Source of the DNA: an uncultured Neomegalonema sp.
Lineage (GTDB): Bacteria > Pseudomonadota > Alphaproteobacteria > Rhodobacterales > Rhodobacteraceae
DNA length: 50,979 nucleotides
Assembly: GCA_937911325.1 (NCBI GenBank)
Contig: CALDSD010000087.1
Location: forward strand, 1 to 50,979
Direction: 5' to 3'
Positions within the stretch are counted from its first letter, which is position 1. Every line of letters begins with the position of its first letter. The notes under the pieces are model-generated. The model saw only the letters and a list, made by a program, of their open reading frames with translations. It was not told the origin of the DNA and made no database searches. Shown one piece after another: positions 35,889 through 43,529 of this stretch. The position numbers and the translations under genes were made by a program.

Positions 35889-36624
35889 ATCCGGGGATCC
35901 TCATGGCGCGCTCCCATCTGTGCATGCCGAAAACAAGCACGCCGACGAGCAAGATGTAGACGACCCAGACCAGGATCATCGTGGGGTACTGCGCGCTGGG
36001 AAAGTCGCTCCAGATCGTGCGCGCCTGATAGAGCAGTTCGGGAACCGCGATCGCCAGGGCCTGGGTCGTCGTCTTGACCAGATTGACCAGGTTGTTGTTG
36101 AGCGCCGGCAGGGACACGCGAAACGCCAAAGGCAGCACGACCTCGGTGTAGGTCTGCAACCGGCTGAAGCCCAGAGACTCGGCGGCTTCTCGGGTCGAGT
36201 CCGGCACCGCTTCGATCCCGGCTCGGAAGATTTCGACGTTGAAGGCCCCGGCGAAGAAAGAGAGCGCGATAATCGCCCACCCGACATTCGAGATGATCGG
36301 GGTGACCGTCCATCCGTCTTCGCCGACGACGGCGGGCGTGAACTGGCCAAGCGCGAAATAGAAGAACAGAAGCTGCACGAAGGGCGGGGTGTTCCGGAAG
36401 AACTGAATGTACGCCTGGACGATCCCACGCACGATCGCGGACTTGGCGCCCTGCATCCACGCTCCGACGACGCCGATGATCACCGAGAAGATCACGCAAG
36501 CGATCGACAGGTTGATCGTCATCCAGATGCCCGACAGGATCTTCCCCTGCTGGCGCTCGTCATACATCCAGATGAAGTTCCAGCGCGGCGCCTGCTCCGC
36601 CAGTTCGCGGAAATAGTCTTCCAT
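35878..36624 (-). CDS. Polar amino acid ABC transporter permease 1
   Basis: 248 residues with about five transmembrane helices. 'GIWMTINLSIACVIFSVIIG', 'QFFRNTPPFVQLLFFYFA' and the EAA loop 'STREAAESLGFSRLQTY' identify a HisQ/GlnP-like permease. A long N-terminal helix ('EDYFRELAEQAPRWNFIWMY') precedes the first transmembrane segment. I use ATG 36624; an upstream in-frame ATG at 36669 falls in the stem-loop region and is disfavoured. Paired with permease 2 it forms the membrane channel. Confidence 0.88.
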   Translation of the reverse strand: MEDYFRELAEQAPRWNFIWMYDERQQGKILSGIWMTINLSIACVIFSVIIGVVGAWMQGAKSAIVRGIVQAYIQFFRNTPPFVQLLFFYFALGQFTPAVVGEDGWTVTPIISNVGWAIIALSFFAGAFNVEIFRAGIEAVPDSTREAAESLGFSRLQTYTEVVLPLAFRVSLPALNNNLVNLVKTTTQALAIAVPELLYQARTIWSDFPSAQYPTMILVWVVYILLVGVLVFGMHRWERAMRIPGYGQ

Positions 36625-36652
36625 CTCGCCCCCGAGGTGGTCCGGCGTGAAA

Positions 36653-36683
36653 GCGCCTTCCCCAAACAACTAGGGGAAGGCGC
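36653..36683 (-). promoter_or_regulatory. Stem-loop between binding-protein and permease genes
   Basis: GCGCCTTCCCC (36653-36663) pairs perfectly with GGGGAAGGCGC (36673-36683) around a 9-base loop: 11 bp, the strongest of three such hairpins in the window. It lies 23 bp after the binding-protein stop and before permease 1 on the minus strand. A second, smaller dyad (ATCGCTT / AAGCGAT, 36692-36707) sits right at the stop. Likely a partial terminator or mRNA stabiliser. Confidence 0.75.
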
Positions 36684-36706
36684 CCGTTAGCATCGCTTCA
36701 AAGCGA

Positions 36707-37537
36707 TCAATCAACCAGCCAGTCGCTGTAGCGCTCGGCTTTTTTCTCGAGATACGCGGTCGGCTGAATGCCCCACTTCTTCTCGAGCGCGATCAGCGCG
36801 CCGGACCGATGCCAGTTATACTGCATGCCGGACATGAACTGGCCGAAGACGCAGTCCTTCTCAGCCAGCGGCACGGCGAGGCCCCATGGGTTGTCATCCT
36901 CGGAGCTCAGCGGCATCTCGAACTCGTTCCACTCGCCGGACGCGAGATCCGAGCCGATCGAGCTGTCGTCATAGACCCAGGCGATACACTTGCGATCGCG
37001 CAACGCCTGTTTCGCTTCCGCGTTGCCGGTGAAAGCGATGATCTCGGCGCCGTAACGCTCTTCGACGATCTGGTTGTAGAACGCGCCCTGTTTGCCGCAG
37101 ACCGGCTTGCCGCGCAGATCTTCCCAGGTCTTCAAGCCGACCGCCTTCGGGGCCAGGACGTTCGTTCCCGAGGTGTAGTAGTTCGGGCCGATGATGCCGA
37201 CGATTTCGCGGCGGTCCTTGCGGTCTGACATGGTCGCGATCATCAGATCGATGTCGCCAGCCTCAAGGAACTGCATGCGGTTCGACGACTGTACCGGCAC
37301 CAGCTCGAGCTCGACGCCCATCTTGGCGGCCACGTCCTTGGCCATGTCGATCTCCATGCCGACAAGATCGCCATTGGTGTCGCGGTAACCCCAGGGCTTG
37401 TAGTCGGCCTTCACGCCGACGACGATCTTGCCGCGCTCCATCACCTTGTTCCAGGTGTCGTTCGTGCATTCGGCGGCGGAGGCTCCGAACGCGACCGATG
37501 CGATGGCCAGGCCCAGCAGGCTGGTTCTCAATTTCAT
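36707..37537 (-). CDS. Polar amino acid ABC transporter substrate-binding protein
   Basis: 276 residues with a signal peptide (about 1-22, 'LLGLAIASVAFGASAAEC'). The mature part follows the bacterial family-3 pattern: 'GKIVVGVKADYKPWGYRDTN', 'GDLVGMEIDMAKDVAAKMGV', 'LEAGDIDLMIATMSDRKDRR' and 'LRGKPVCGKQGAFY'. It captures an amino acid or related polar solute in the periplasm; cysteines at 24, 155 and 192 could form disulphides. First gene of the importer operon, followed by a stem-loop. The adjacent M24 hydrolase and PLP lyase upstream on the same strand hint at the substrate's catabolism. Confidence 0.92.
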   Translation of the reverse strand: MKLRTSLLGLAIASVAFGASAAECTNDTWNKVMERGKIVVGVKADYKPWGYRDTNGDLVGMEIDMAKDVAAKMGVELELVPVQSSNRMQFLEAGDIDLMIATMSDRKDRREIVGIIGPNYYTSGTNVLAPKAVGLKTWEDLRGKPVCGKQGAFYNQIVEERYGAEIIAFTGNAEAKQALRDRKCIAWVYDDSSIGSDLASGEWNEFEMPLSSEDDNPWGLAVPLAEKDCVFGQFMSGMQYNWHRSGALIALEKKWGIQPTAYLEKKAERYSDWLVD

Positions 37538-37649
37538 GGTATTCTCCTTCTCCCGAGCATGGATGGCGGACTGATCCCGCCCTCACTCGCAAATACGCTA
37601 CCCGGGCGTTGAAATTCCGCAAGAAGTTACTGAACGCCGCCACCGGGGA

Positions 37650-38810
37650 TCACGTCGAGAGACGCGGCAATCGGCGAGGCGCTGGTTCGGACAAGTACTC
37701 CGCGCCGTGTTCCCGAATGACGATGTTCTCCTCGTGAACCATCAAGCGGCCCGGCTCAAACTCGTGACCAGGCTCCAGAGTGAGCACCATGCCGGGTTCG
37801 AGAACCTGGCGATCTTCGGCGATCAACGACGGCGGTTCGGTCAACTGCATTCCCAGGCCGTGGCCAAAACGCCCGACGGCCGAGCCGCCTCCGCCGCCGG
37901 AGAGCGCTTGATTCATCGCTTCGAACAGATCAGCCGTTGTCGCGCCCGGTTTTGCCCTTTCGAATGCGGCGTCGGACGCCTCCAGAAGGCGCTTGTAGGC
38001 GTCCTCAGTCTTTGGATCAGGGGCCCCGACGCTGAAGTTTCGGTCGAAGTCGCAGAAGTAGCCGTCCCAAACGAGGCCCGTGTCCAGCATCAAGACGTCG
38101 CCAGGGCTCAAAGGTTTCGAGGTCGCAGGGGATATCACGTCGCCATATCCGCCGGGCCCGGCTGCGCCCGATAGATACGCGATCCAATCAGCGCCCTCCT
38201 GAAGGCAGGCGATCTGGAACGTTCGAAAGACGCGGTCGAGAGGCTCTCCCGCCCGGATGATGTCGGGCGTCCTCGCAAAAGCGCGGTTGGCGATTTCGCA
38301 CGCCTGTCGGATCTTTGCGATCTCGCGTTCGGATTTCGTCATTCGCAAGCGCTTGAGAATATCGGCGTCCGTCACGAGCTTTCGTTCGCCAAGGGCGCGC
38401 GAGAGGCGTTCCCAGCTCTCCAACGGCATCCGCAAATGTGTTTCTGCGCCGCTGGGCGTTCCGATCCGCCCGCTGGTGGAAACGATCTCGCGAAGCGTGT
38501 CCGCCAGCAATCCGACGCCGTCGTCGGCGTAGTTGGGCGACACCCATGTGCGGATGTCCTCGATCCAGGCGGCGCCCATCAGATCCGCGCCGATGCTGGG
38601 GATGACCGCAATCGGATCGCCACGCGCAGGAACGAGCAGGAACCACGGCCGCGTAGGGCTTTCCCAAAATCGCGTCAGAAAGCCGGTAAAGTACCGGACA
38701 TCGGGCTCGGTCGTGAGAAGCAACGCCTCGAGATCCGCCGTCGCCATCCTTTGTTGCGCCCGCGCGACCCGAGCCCGGAACTCCTCGGCGGGGAAACCTC
38801 TTTCGGTCAT
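37650..38810 (-). CDS. M24 family metallopeptidase (Xaa-Pro dipeptidase/ectoine-hydrolase-like)
   Basis: 386 residues. The N-terminal creatinase-type domain (about 1-140, 'LLTTEPDVRYFTGFLTRFW') is followed by the pita-bread fold with a full metal set: two aspartates in 'LMLDTGLVWDGYFCDFDRNF', histidine in 'RFGHGLGM', and glutamates in 'LTLEPG' and 'VHEENIVI'. M24 members include proline dipeptidases, creatinase and ectoine hydrolase (DoeA/EutD). The start ATG 38810 overlaps the upstream lyase stop by four bases (ATGA), so the two are coupled; the open frame upstream lies within the lyase gene. With a PAAT importer next door an amino acid, dipeptide or ectoine-type substrate is plausible. Confidence 0.85.
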   Translation of the reverse strand: MTERGFPAEEFRARVARAQQRMATADLEALLLTTEPDVRYFTGFLTRFWESPTRPWFLLVPARGDPIAVIPSIGADLMGAAWIEDIRTWVSPNYADDGVGLLADTLREIVSTSGRIGTPSGAETHLRMPLESWERLSRALGERKLVTDADILKRLRMTKSEREIAKIRQACEIANRAFARTPDIIRAGEPLDRVFRTFQIACLQEGADWIAYLSGAAGPGGYGDVISPATSKPLSPGDVLMLDTGLVWDGYFCDFDRNFSVGAPDPKTEDAYKRLLEASDAAFERAKPGATTADLFEAMNQALSGGGGGSAVGRFGHGLGMQLTEPPSLIAEDRQVLEPGMVLTLEPGHEFEPGRLMVHEENIVIREHGAEYLSEPAPRRLPRLST

Positions 38811-39859
38811 GGCCGCTCTGGCCCCTCGCTGACGATCGCCAGGATGCGGGCCTGCGCGTCCAGCGCCAGTCTCAGTCGCTGATCGGGGTCCAAAGCAAAC
38901 GCCGCCGCGACGCCCGCCGCCCCCGAAGGCGTGGTGTGAAGATCGTGTCCGGCGCATAGATCGGCGCCGGCGTCAGCTTCCTCGTCGCTGATCGTGACGC
39001 AGAAATCGGCGTCCCGAGACAAGCCCTTGAGCGCAATCAGCGAAGGCTCCTTGCAATCGAGACGGCCCATATTGGAGTGCGGCCCAGAGGTCGTCACAGG
39101 CTCTCCCGCCGCGATCGAGGCCGCCAGCGCCGGCGCGGCGTCAGGTTCGACGACGACAATGCATGGGCCATCGCCCCAGTGCGCGCGCGCCGCCGCGGCG
39201 GCGGCCCCCGCAAGACCTCCCACCCCGGCTTGCAGGAAGATGTGCGAGGGCGGCGAGGCCATTTGCTCAAACACTTCCTGCATCAGGGCCAGATATCCTT
39301 CCATCAGGATGTAAGGACGCTCGGTGTAGCCGGGCCAGGAGCTGTCGGAGAGCAGGACAGCCCCAGTTCGTTCCGCCGAGGCCGCAGCCGCCGCCATGCT
39401 CTCTTCGTAGGTTTCGCCCGCGCGGACGACGTCGGCTCCATAGGCCGATAATCGAGTTGCGAAGGCTTCGGGCACCTGCCGAGAAAGAAAGATGACGGCT
39501 TTGGCGCCGAAAGCCTGAGCTCCCGCCGCGACCGACAAGCCGTGATTGCCGGCGCTGGCGGTGACGTAGGTGTACAAAGCGGCCGATCCGTCTTGCGCGT
39601 CGCGCGCGATGACGTAAGCGGCGCCCAGAGCCTTGAAGCTGCCCAGGCCCATCCGGTCGCGTTCGTCTTTTATGTGAAGCGCGCCAACGCCGAGACCCCG
39701 CGCGAGAGCGGTCGCCGACCTGAGCCGCGTCCTGGCCGCGAGGGGGCAGCGCCGCAGCAAACCGGCGGCTGCGTCCAGCGCGACGCTTGGAAACGGAACA
39801 TCGTCAAGGACCGCTGCGCGCAAACCAGCAGCACGATTGGGGTTGTCATAGACCTTCAT
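38807..39859 (-). CDS. PLP-dependent lyase, diaminopropionate ammonia-lyase-like
   Basis: 350 residues of the tryptophan-synthase-beta fold. The PLP lysine is in 'GLGSFKALGAAY', the substrate loop in 'YVTASAGNHGLSVAAGAQAF' and the phosphate-binding glycines in 'FLQAGVGGLAGAAA'. 'GRLDCKEPSLIALKGL' resembles diaminopropionate ammonia-lyase more than threonine dehydratase. Members release ammonia and a keto acid from amino acids. It is the first gene of the leftward set and is coupled to the M24 gene. Threonine-dehydratase-like EutB of ectoine pathways is an alternative. No strong ribosome site at ATG 39859. Confidence 0.83.
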   Translation of the reverse strand: MKVYDNPNRAAGLRAAVLDDVPFPSVALDAAAGLLRRCPLAARTRLRSATALARGLGVGALHIKDERDRMGLGSFKALGAAYVIARDAQDGSAALYTYVTASAGNHGLSVAAGAQAFGAKAVIFLSRQVPEAFATRLSAYGADVVRAGETYEESMAAAAASAERTGAVLLSDSSWPGYTERPYILMEGYLALMQEVFEQMASPPSHIFLQAGVGGLAGAAAAAARAHWGDGPCIVVVEPDAAPALAASIAAGEPVTTSGPHSNMGRLDCKEPSLIALKGLSRDADFCVTISDEEADAGADLCAGHDLHTTPSGAAGVAAAFALDPDQRLRLALDAQARILAIVSEGPERP

Positions 39860-40395
39860 CTGCAGACCGTGCTGGGCGACGTCCGCGAGGTCAATCCGTT
39901 AAGCCTGCGCTTTAGACCATTGAGTCGCGTGCGAAAATCCACTTCCAAGCGGCTTTGCCAGCCTGTGACCCGGATCACCGAACGCGCAAACTCGTCCGAC
40001 CCGCCCTCGCGCCGTTTTGCGAGGGACGTGAGAACTCGTCGACGCGCCTTCAGTCGTAGGGTGGGCGTCGCTCCCAAATGGGAGAGTCGCAAAACCACAA
40101 CAGTGAAGAAAAAAAGCAAGTCGCAGGCGGTTTTTTGATAGTGCGCGAAGTTTTGGGGCGCGCTTCGCACGTGCGAAAGGGTCTGCGCGATCAGTTTTGT
40201 GTGCTTGTCGATATAGTCAGTTGTTCCAATAGTTCTGAACTCTTTTCTTTCGCGAGTATTTACTAAAGCCTTTTATTTCCAATACAGGTTACGAAAAACA
40301 GTTGATTTTCTGTTAAAAAAACCGCTACATATCTGTGAGGCGGGGCGCGGTGCTTAGTAATTTAGGTTTAAATTGATAAGCCGTGGAGTGGATCT
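39860..40395. other. 536-bp gene-free leader before the type I secretion cluster
   Basis: I see no convincing gene. A perfect dyad, CCCTCGC (40003-40009) with GCGAGGG (40018-40024), may be a terminator or a regulatory site. From about 40190 to 40385 the sequence turns markedly AT-rich (runs such as TTTTATTTCC and TTAAAAAAACC, and TAATTTAGGTTTAAATTG near 40370) against GC-rich surroundings. That is the likely promoter and leader of the 984-residue gene. Confidence 0.55.
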
Positions 40396-43350
40396 ATGGT
40401 GGGTAATGCGGCTGCTGTTTCCGGCGCTTTGCAGGTCGGGCGTAAGGTGACGCTGGACTTTACTGGTCCCTTCCGAACCGAGAATCCCGCCACTTTTTCT
40501 GATTTCAGACTGACCGTGTCCTTCACGCACGCGGAAAGCGGGCGCGTGATTTCCGCGCCGGGCTTTTTCGCGGCCGACGGCGACAGCCGAGAGAGTTCTG
40601 CGACCGCTGGCGATATTTGGAGGGTGCACTTCCGCCCCGATGAACCAGGCATCTGGCGATACTCGGCGATCTTCCGCCAGGGCGCGGGCGTGGCCGTCGC
40701 GACCGAGAGGGATGCAGGCGCGCCGGCTGGCTACATCGACGGCGCGCACGGCAAGTTCCCGATAGCGCCGGTTCTCGAGAAGTCCCGCGCCGCGAAACCG
40801 GCGCGCAAACGGTCCTCCGCCGAAGCAGCGTCCGGCGGCTCACGGGCGTTTGACGGCGAAGAGCTCGTCTTCGTGCGGGATCCTCAGGGGCAGGCGGGCG
40901 GATCATTGTCGTTTACCGCGGCGGACGAGGCGCTCGACGCGGTCCTGGCCTGTGGCGACTTTGACAACACCGTCGATGTCGGGCGGTATGCCGCGTACGA
41001 ACGCCACTGGGCGCCGTCAGACCCGGTTTGGTCGGATGGGCGCGGCAAAGCAGTCATTGGCGCGGTCAACGCGATGGCGTCGCGCGGCGCAAACCAGCTG
41101 CGCGTCAGCATTGACGCCAGCGGCGGCGCTGCGAAAGCGGCGCCATGGGCGCGGACGGATCTGGTGTTAGGGCCCGTACGTGATGCGGAAACCGTCACCG
41201 CCCGGGTTTTTGACGTCTCCAAGCTGGACCAATGGGAAGCCGTTCTGGAGCACATGACGGCGAACCAATTGGGGATCCGCTTGGCCTTGCGCGACAGTGA
41301 CGGCGTGGCGCGGCGCGGTTCTTCCGATCACAGCGCGCGTCTCTTCGAACGCAAGCTCTTCTTGCGCGAGCTCGCCGCCAGGTTCGGACATCATGCGGGA
41401 CTGTGCTGGAGCCTTGATCGTTCGCTGTCGGTCGACGCGGACATGGCGGATGAGTTGCTGAGCTTCATCCGAACGATCGATGGGCGCGGCGCGGCGGTGG
41501 ACCATTGCGATCTTGACGAGGAGGACCTTCGGGTTCGCCATCAGGAGCGCCGAGGGGCGACGCGGGCGCTTCTTGAAACAAAACCTCCGCGGTTCAACGG
41601 CGAGAACGCCAGGACTTCGAGGGCTGCGGAAGTCGGCTCTCAAAAGGCGCCGCCGGAAGAGGCGACAGAATTCCGTCTGAACGGTTGGTCCGACACGCAG
41701 CCAACGGATACGTTTGCTGGGGATACGTTTGCCGGAGATGCGTTCCTGGGTGAGGCGCGGCCAAGCTCGAACGGTTTCTCTTTGCCCTCGGAAGATTTCC
41801 CCGAAAGCTGGACAGGGCGGCGCGAAGCGGATCCCAGCGTGCGCGCAAAGTCTGGCGTGAGGTCGGTTTCGAAGTCGGACGTCGCGGAGGATTTTGCGTT
41901 CGACTGTGAAACAGAGCAGCGCAACAGCGGTTCAGACGCCGCGTTCTCTCTCGGAGGAACCACCGAGTCCGGAACGGTCGAGCCGAGGCGTCGGCCCGTC
42001 GCCGCTGCGCCGGCGACGTCGGCGTTCGATCTTTCGAAGTATAATGACGCCCCTAAGACCAACCGCACGGGGCCGCAACGCTCGGGCCGGATCGGGCTTT
42101 CACTGTTCCTGATCGAGACCGAGGGCGACAGCGCCGAGATATCGCCGCTGGAGCATAACGCGCGCCTGTCGGAGACGATTTTCCAAGACTTGTCCACGTC
42201 GCTCGCGGTCGAGGCGCGGGGCGCCGACGCCATTCTGGCCAGAAGCGCGAAACTCACGCTGGACGACGGCGATGCGGTGCTGGTCGCGGAATTCGCGCCG
42301 TTTGCGGTGTTCTCGCATGGCGACACGGAGTTGTTCGGCGCCGACCTCGCCTGGGGAGCGCATACGCTTACTGTCGAGGCGTTTGACGGGCCAAACTGTC
42401 GTGGAGCCGTGATCGGCCGCCATGTGCAGGCCTTCAACGTCTTTGGACGCGAGGCCCACGCGCCGGCGCGTGCGAACGGGTTTGTCTCCGATGGCGCAGC
42501 GGCTGGCGACGGCGAGCGCCGGGTCTCGTCGCAGCCGCCGTTCGCCGCGGATGGGGAGCGCCGTCAAGAACACCTGAGAAAGACGCCGGCCAACCATGAG
42601 GAGGCTGGGCCTCGACCGATCCCGCGCGTCGTCGAAGACGCGCGGCGCGCGGCCGAGCCGGAGGAATTGGGGGCGATACCGCTCCATTCGGTGCTCGGCG
42701 CGGTCAAACGCGGCGCGCTCAAGAAGCCGACGCCAAACGAGTCGCTGGATCTGGTCGATCCGAGCGAGATCTACCCAGACGCGCCGGTCAGGCAGCGGCC
42801 CGATGCGAACGCCGCGCTGGCGCAACGCGAGCTCGTGATCCGCGCAATGGGCGACGCGATGCGGCGGCGCCGCTCCCGGACGCGCGCGGCGTTTGGCGAG
42901 AGCATCGCCGACGCGAAAGCAGCGTCGCGGGTGTCTGCGCGCTCGGACCGGTCCTCTGCGTTTGATGAGCTGGGAGTGCCTGGGCTCGAAACCGTTCGGT
43001 TTGGCGAACAAGACGCGCGTGAAAAACCCACCGGCGAGAACCGACGTCACCCATCCCCGAGCGTCGGGGCCAAAGCAGCCGCGATCGCGGCGGCGGCGAC
43101 CGAAGAGGCGCTGATGTCGTTGCTCTTGGTCGATGTGGAAAGCGGCGATGCGCTGGGGTCGATCGATGCGACGGGCGGCGTCGCCTCAGAGAATCGAAAC
43201 GGCCGCTCTGTCGAGGTTTCGGCGAGAGCGCCGGATCGGGGCCGATCGCAAGAAGCGGCCGGCGCCGAACGGTCGGAGGACGCGTTTGACGCACTGTTCC
43301 GGTCGCGCGCCAACAAGTTTAGCCGCTCGGGCCGGAAAGCTGACTTTTAG
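40396..43350 (+). CDS. Large DUF5060-like protein with long disordered regions, probable secretion substrate
   Basis: 984 residues, no signal peptide. Residues 1-115 follow the DUF5060 immunoglobulin-like pattern ('GRKVTLDFTGPF', 'FSDFRLTVSFTHAESG', 'GFFAADGDSRESSATAGDIW'). Residues about 190-350 resemble the sugar-hydrolase-like barrel that follows DUF5060 ('GRGKAVIGAVNAMASRGANQ', 'VSKLDQWEAVLEHMT', 'RFGHHAGLCWSLDRS'), but the expected acidic catalytic pair after 'RFGHH' is missing. Residues about 560-685 are a beta domain ('GDAVLVAEFAPFAVFSHGDT', 'GAHTLTVEAFDG') of a type seen in RTX proteins. The rest is Arg/Ala/Ser-rich, probably disordered. A type I secretion ABC pump follows, so export is likely; no RTX repeats are present. 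Function unknown: pseudoenzyme, adhesin or matrix protein. Confidence 0.75.
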   Translation: MVGNAAAVSGALQVGRKVTLDFTGPFRTENPATFSDFRLTVSFTHAESGRVISAPGFFAADGDSRESSATAGDIWRVHFRPDEPGIWRYSAIFRQGAGVAVATERDAGAPAGYIDGAHGKFPIAPVLEKSRAAKPARKRSSAEAASGGSRAFDGEELVFVRDPQGQAGGSLSFTAADEALDAVLACGDFDNTVDVGRYAAYERHWAPSDPVWSDGRGKAVIGAVNAMASRGANQLRVSIDASGGAAKAAPWARTDLVLGPVRDAETVTARVFDVSKLDQWEAVLEHMTANQLGIRLALRDSDGVARRGSSDHSARLFERKLFLRELAARFGHHAGLCWSLDRSLSVDADMADELLSFIRTIDGRGAAVDHCDLDEEDLRVRHQERRGATRALLETKPPRFNGENARTSRAAEVGSQKAPPEEATEFRLNGWSDTQPTDTFAGDTFAGDAFLGEARPSSNGFSLPSEDFPESWTGRREADPSVRAKSGVRSVSKSDVAEDFAFDCETEQRNSGSDAAFSLGGTTESGTVEPRRRPVAAAPATSAFDLSKYNDAPKTNRTGPQRSGRIGLSLFLIETEGDSAEISPLEHNARLSETIFQDLSTSLAVEARGADAILARSAKLTLDDGDAVLVAEFAPFAVFSHGDTELFGADLAWGAHTLTVEAFDGPNCRGAVIGRHVQAFNVFGREAHAPARANGFVSDGAAAGDGERRVSSQPPFAADGERRQEHLRKTPANHEEAGPRPIPRVVEDARRAAEPEELGAIPLHSVLGAVKRGALKKPTPNESLDLVDPSEIYPDAPVRQRPDANAALAQRELVIRAMGDAMRRRRSRTRAAFGESIADAKAASRVSARSDRSSAFDELGVPGLETVRFGEQDAREKPTGENRRHPSPSVGAKAAAIAAAATEEALMSLLLVDVESGDALGSIDATGGVASENRNGRSVEVSARAPDRGRSQEAAGAERSEDAFDALFRSRANKFSRSGRKADF
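41707..41751 (+). repeat. Three imperfect 15-bp tandem repeats
   Basis: GATACGTTTGCTGGG, GATACGTTTGCCGGA and GATGCGTTCCTGGGT follow each other, encoding DTFAG, DTFAG and DAFLG in the disordered middle of the 984-residue protein. A sign of local slippage growth. Confidence 0.75.
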
Positions 43351-43529
43351 GGAAAGGCGACACCAGCTCTGAAGGCGTCGTGTTGATTGGGCGGGGACGC
43401 GAGATACTAACGGAGCTGTTTGATTTTCCCGTCCGTTGGAGCATCCGCCGACGCTGAACTATTCTGCCACGCCGTCTCCCTTGATAAGATCATGCCAATT
43501 CCTGGAGCCCTCAACCGGAGCCCGACTGG

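Noticed and set aside
34926-36077. 383-residue plus-strand open frame
   Set aside because: Antisense shadow of the two amino-acid permeases; Arg/Gln/Asp-rich without motifs.
39856-40170. 104-residue minus-strand open frame in the leader
   Set aside because: No ribosome site, no family sequence, basic random composition; overlaps the lyase start.
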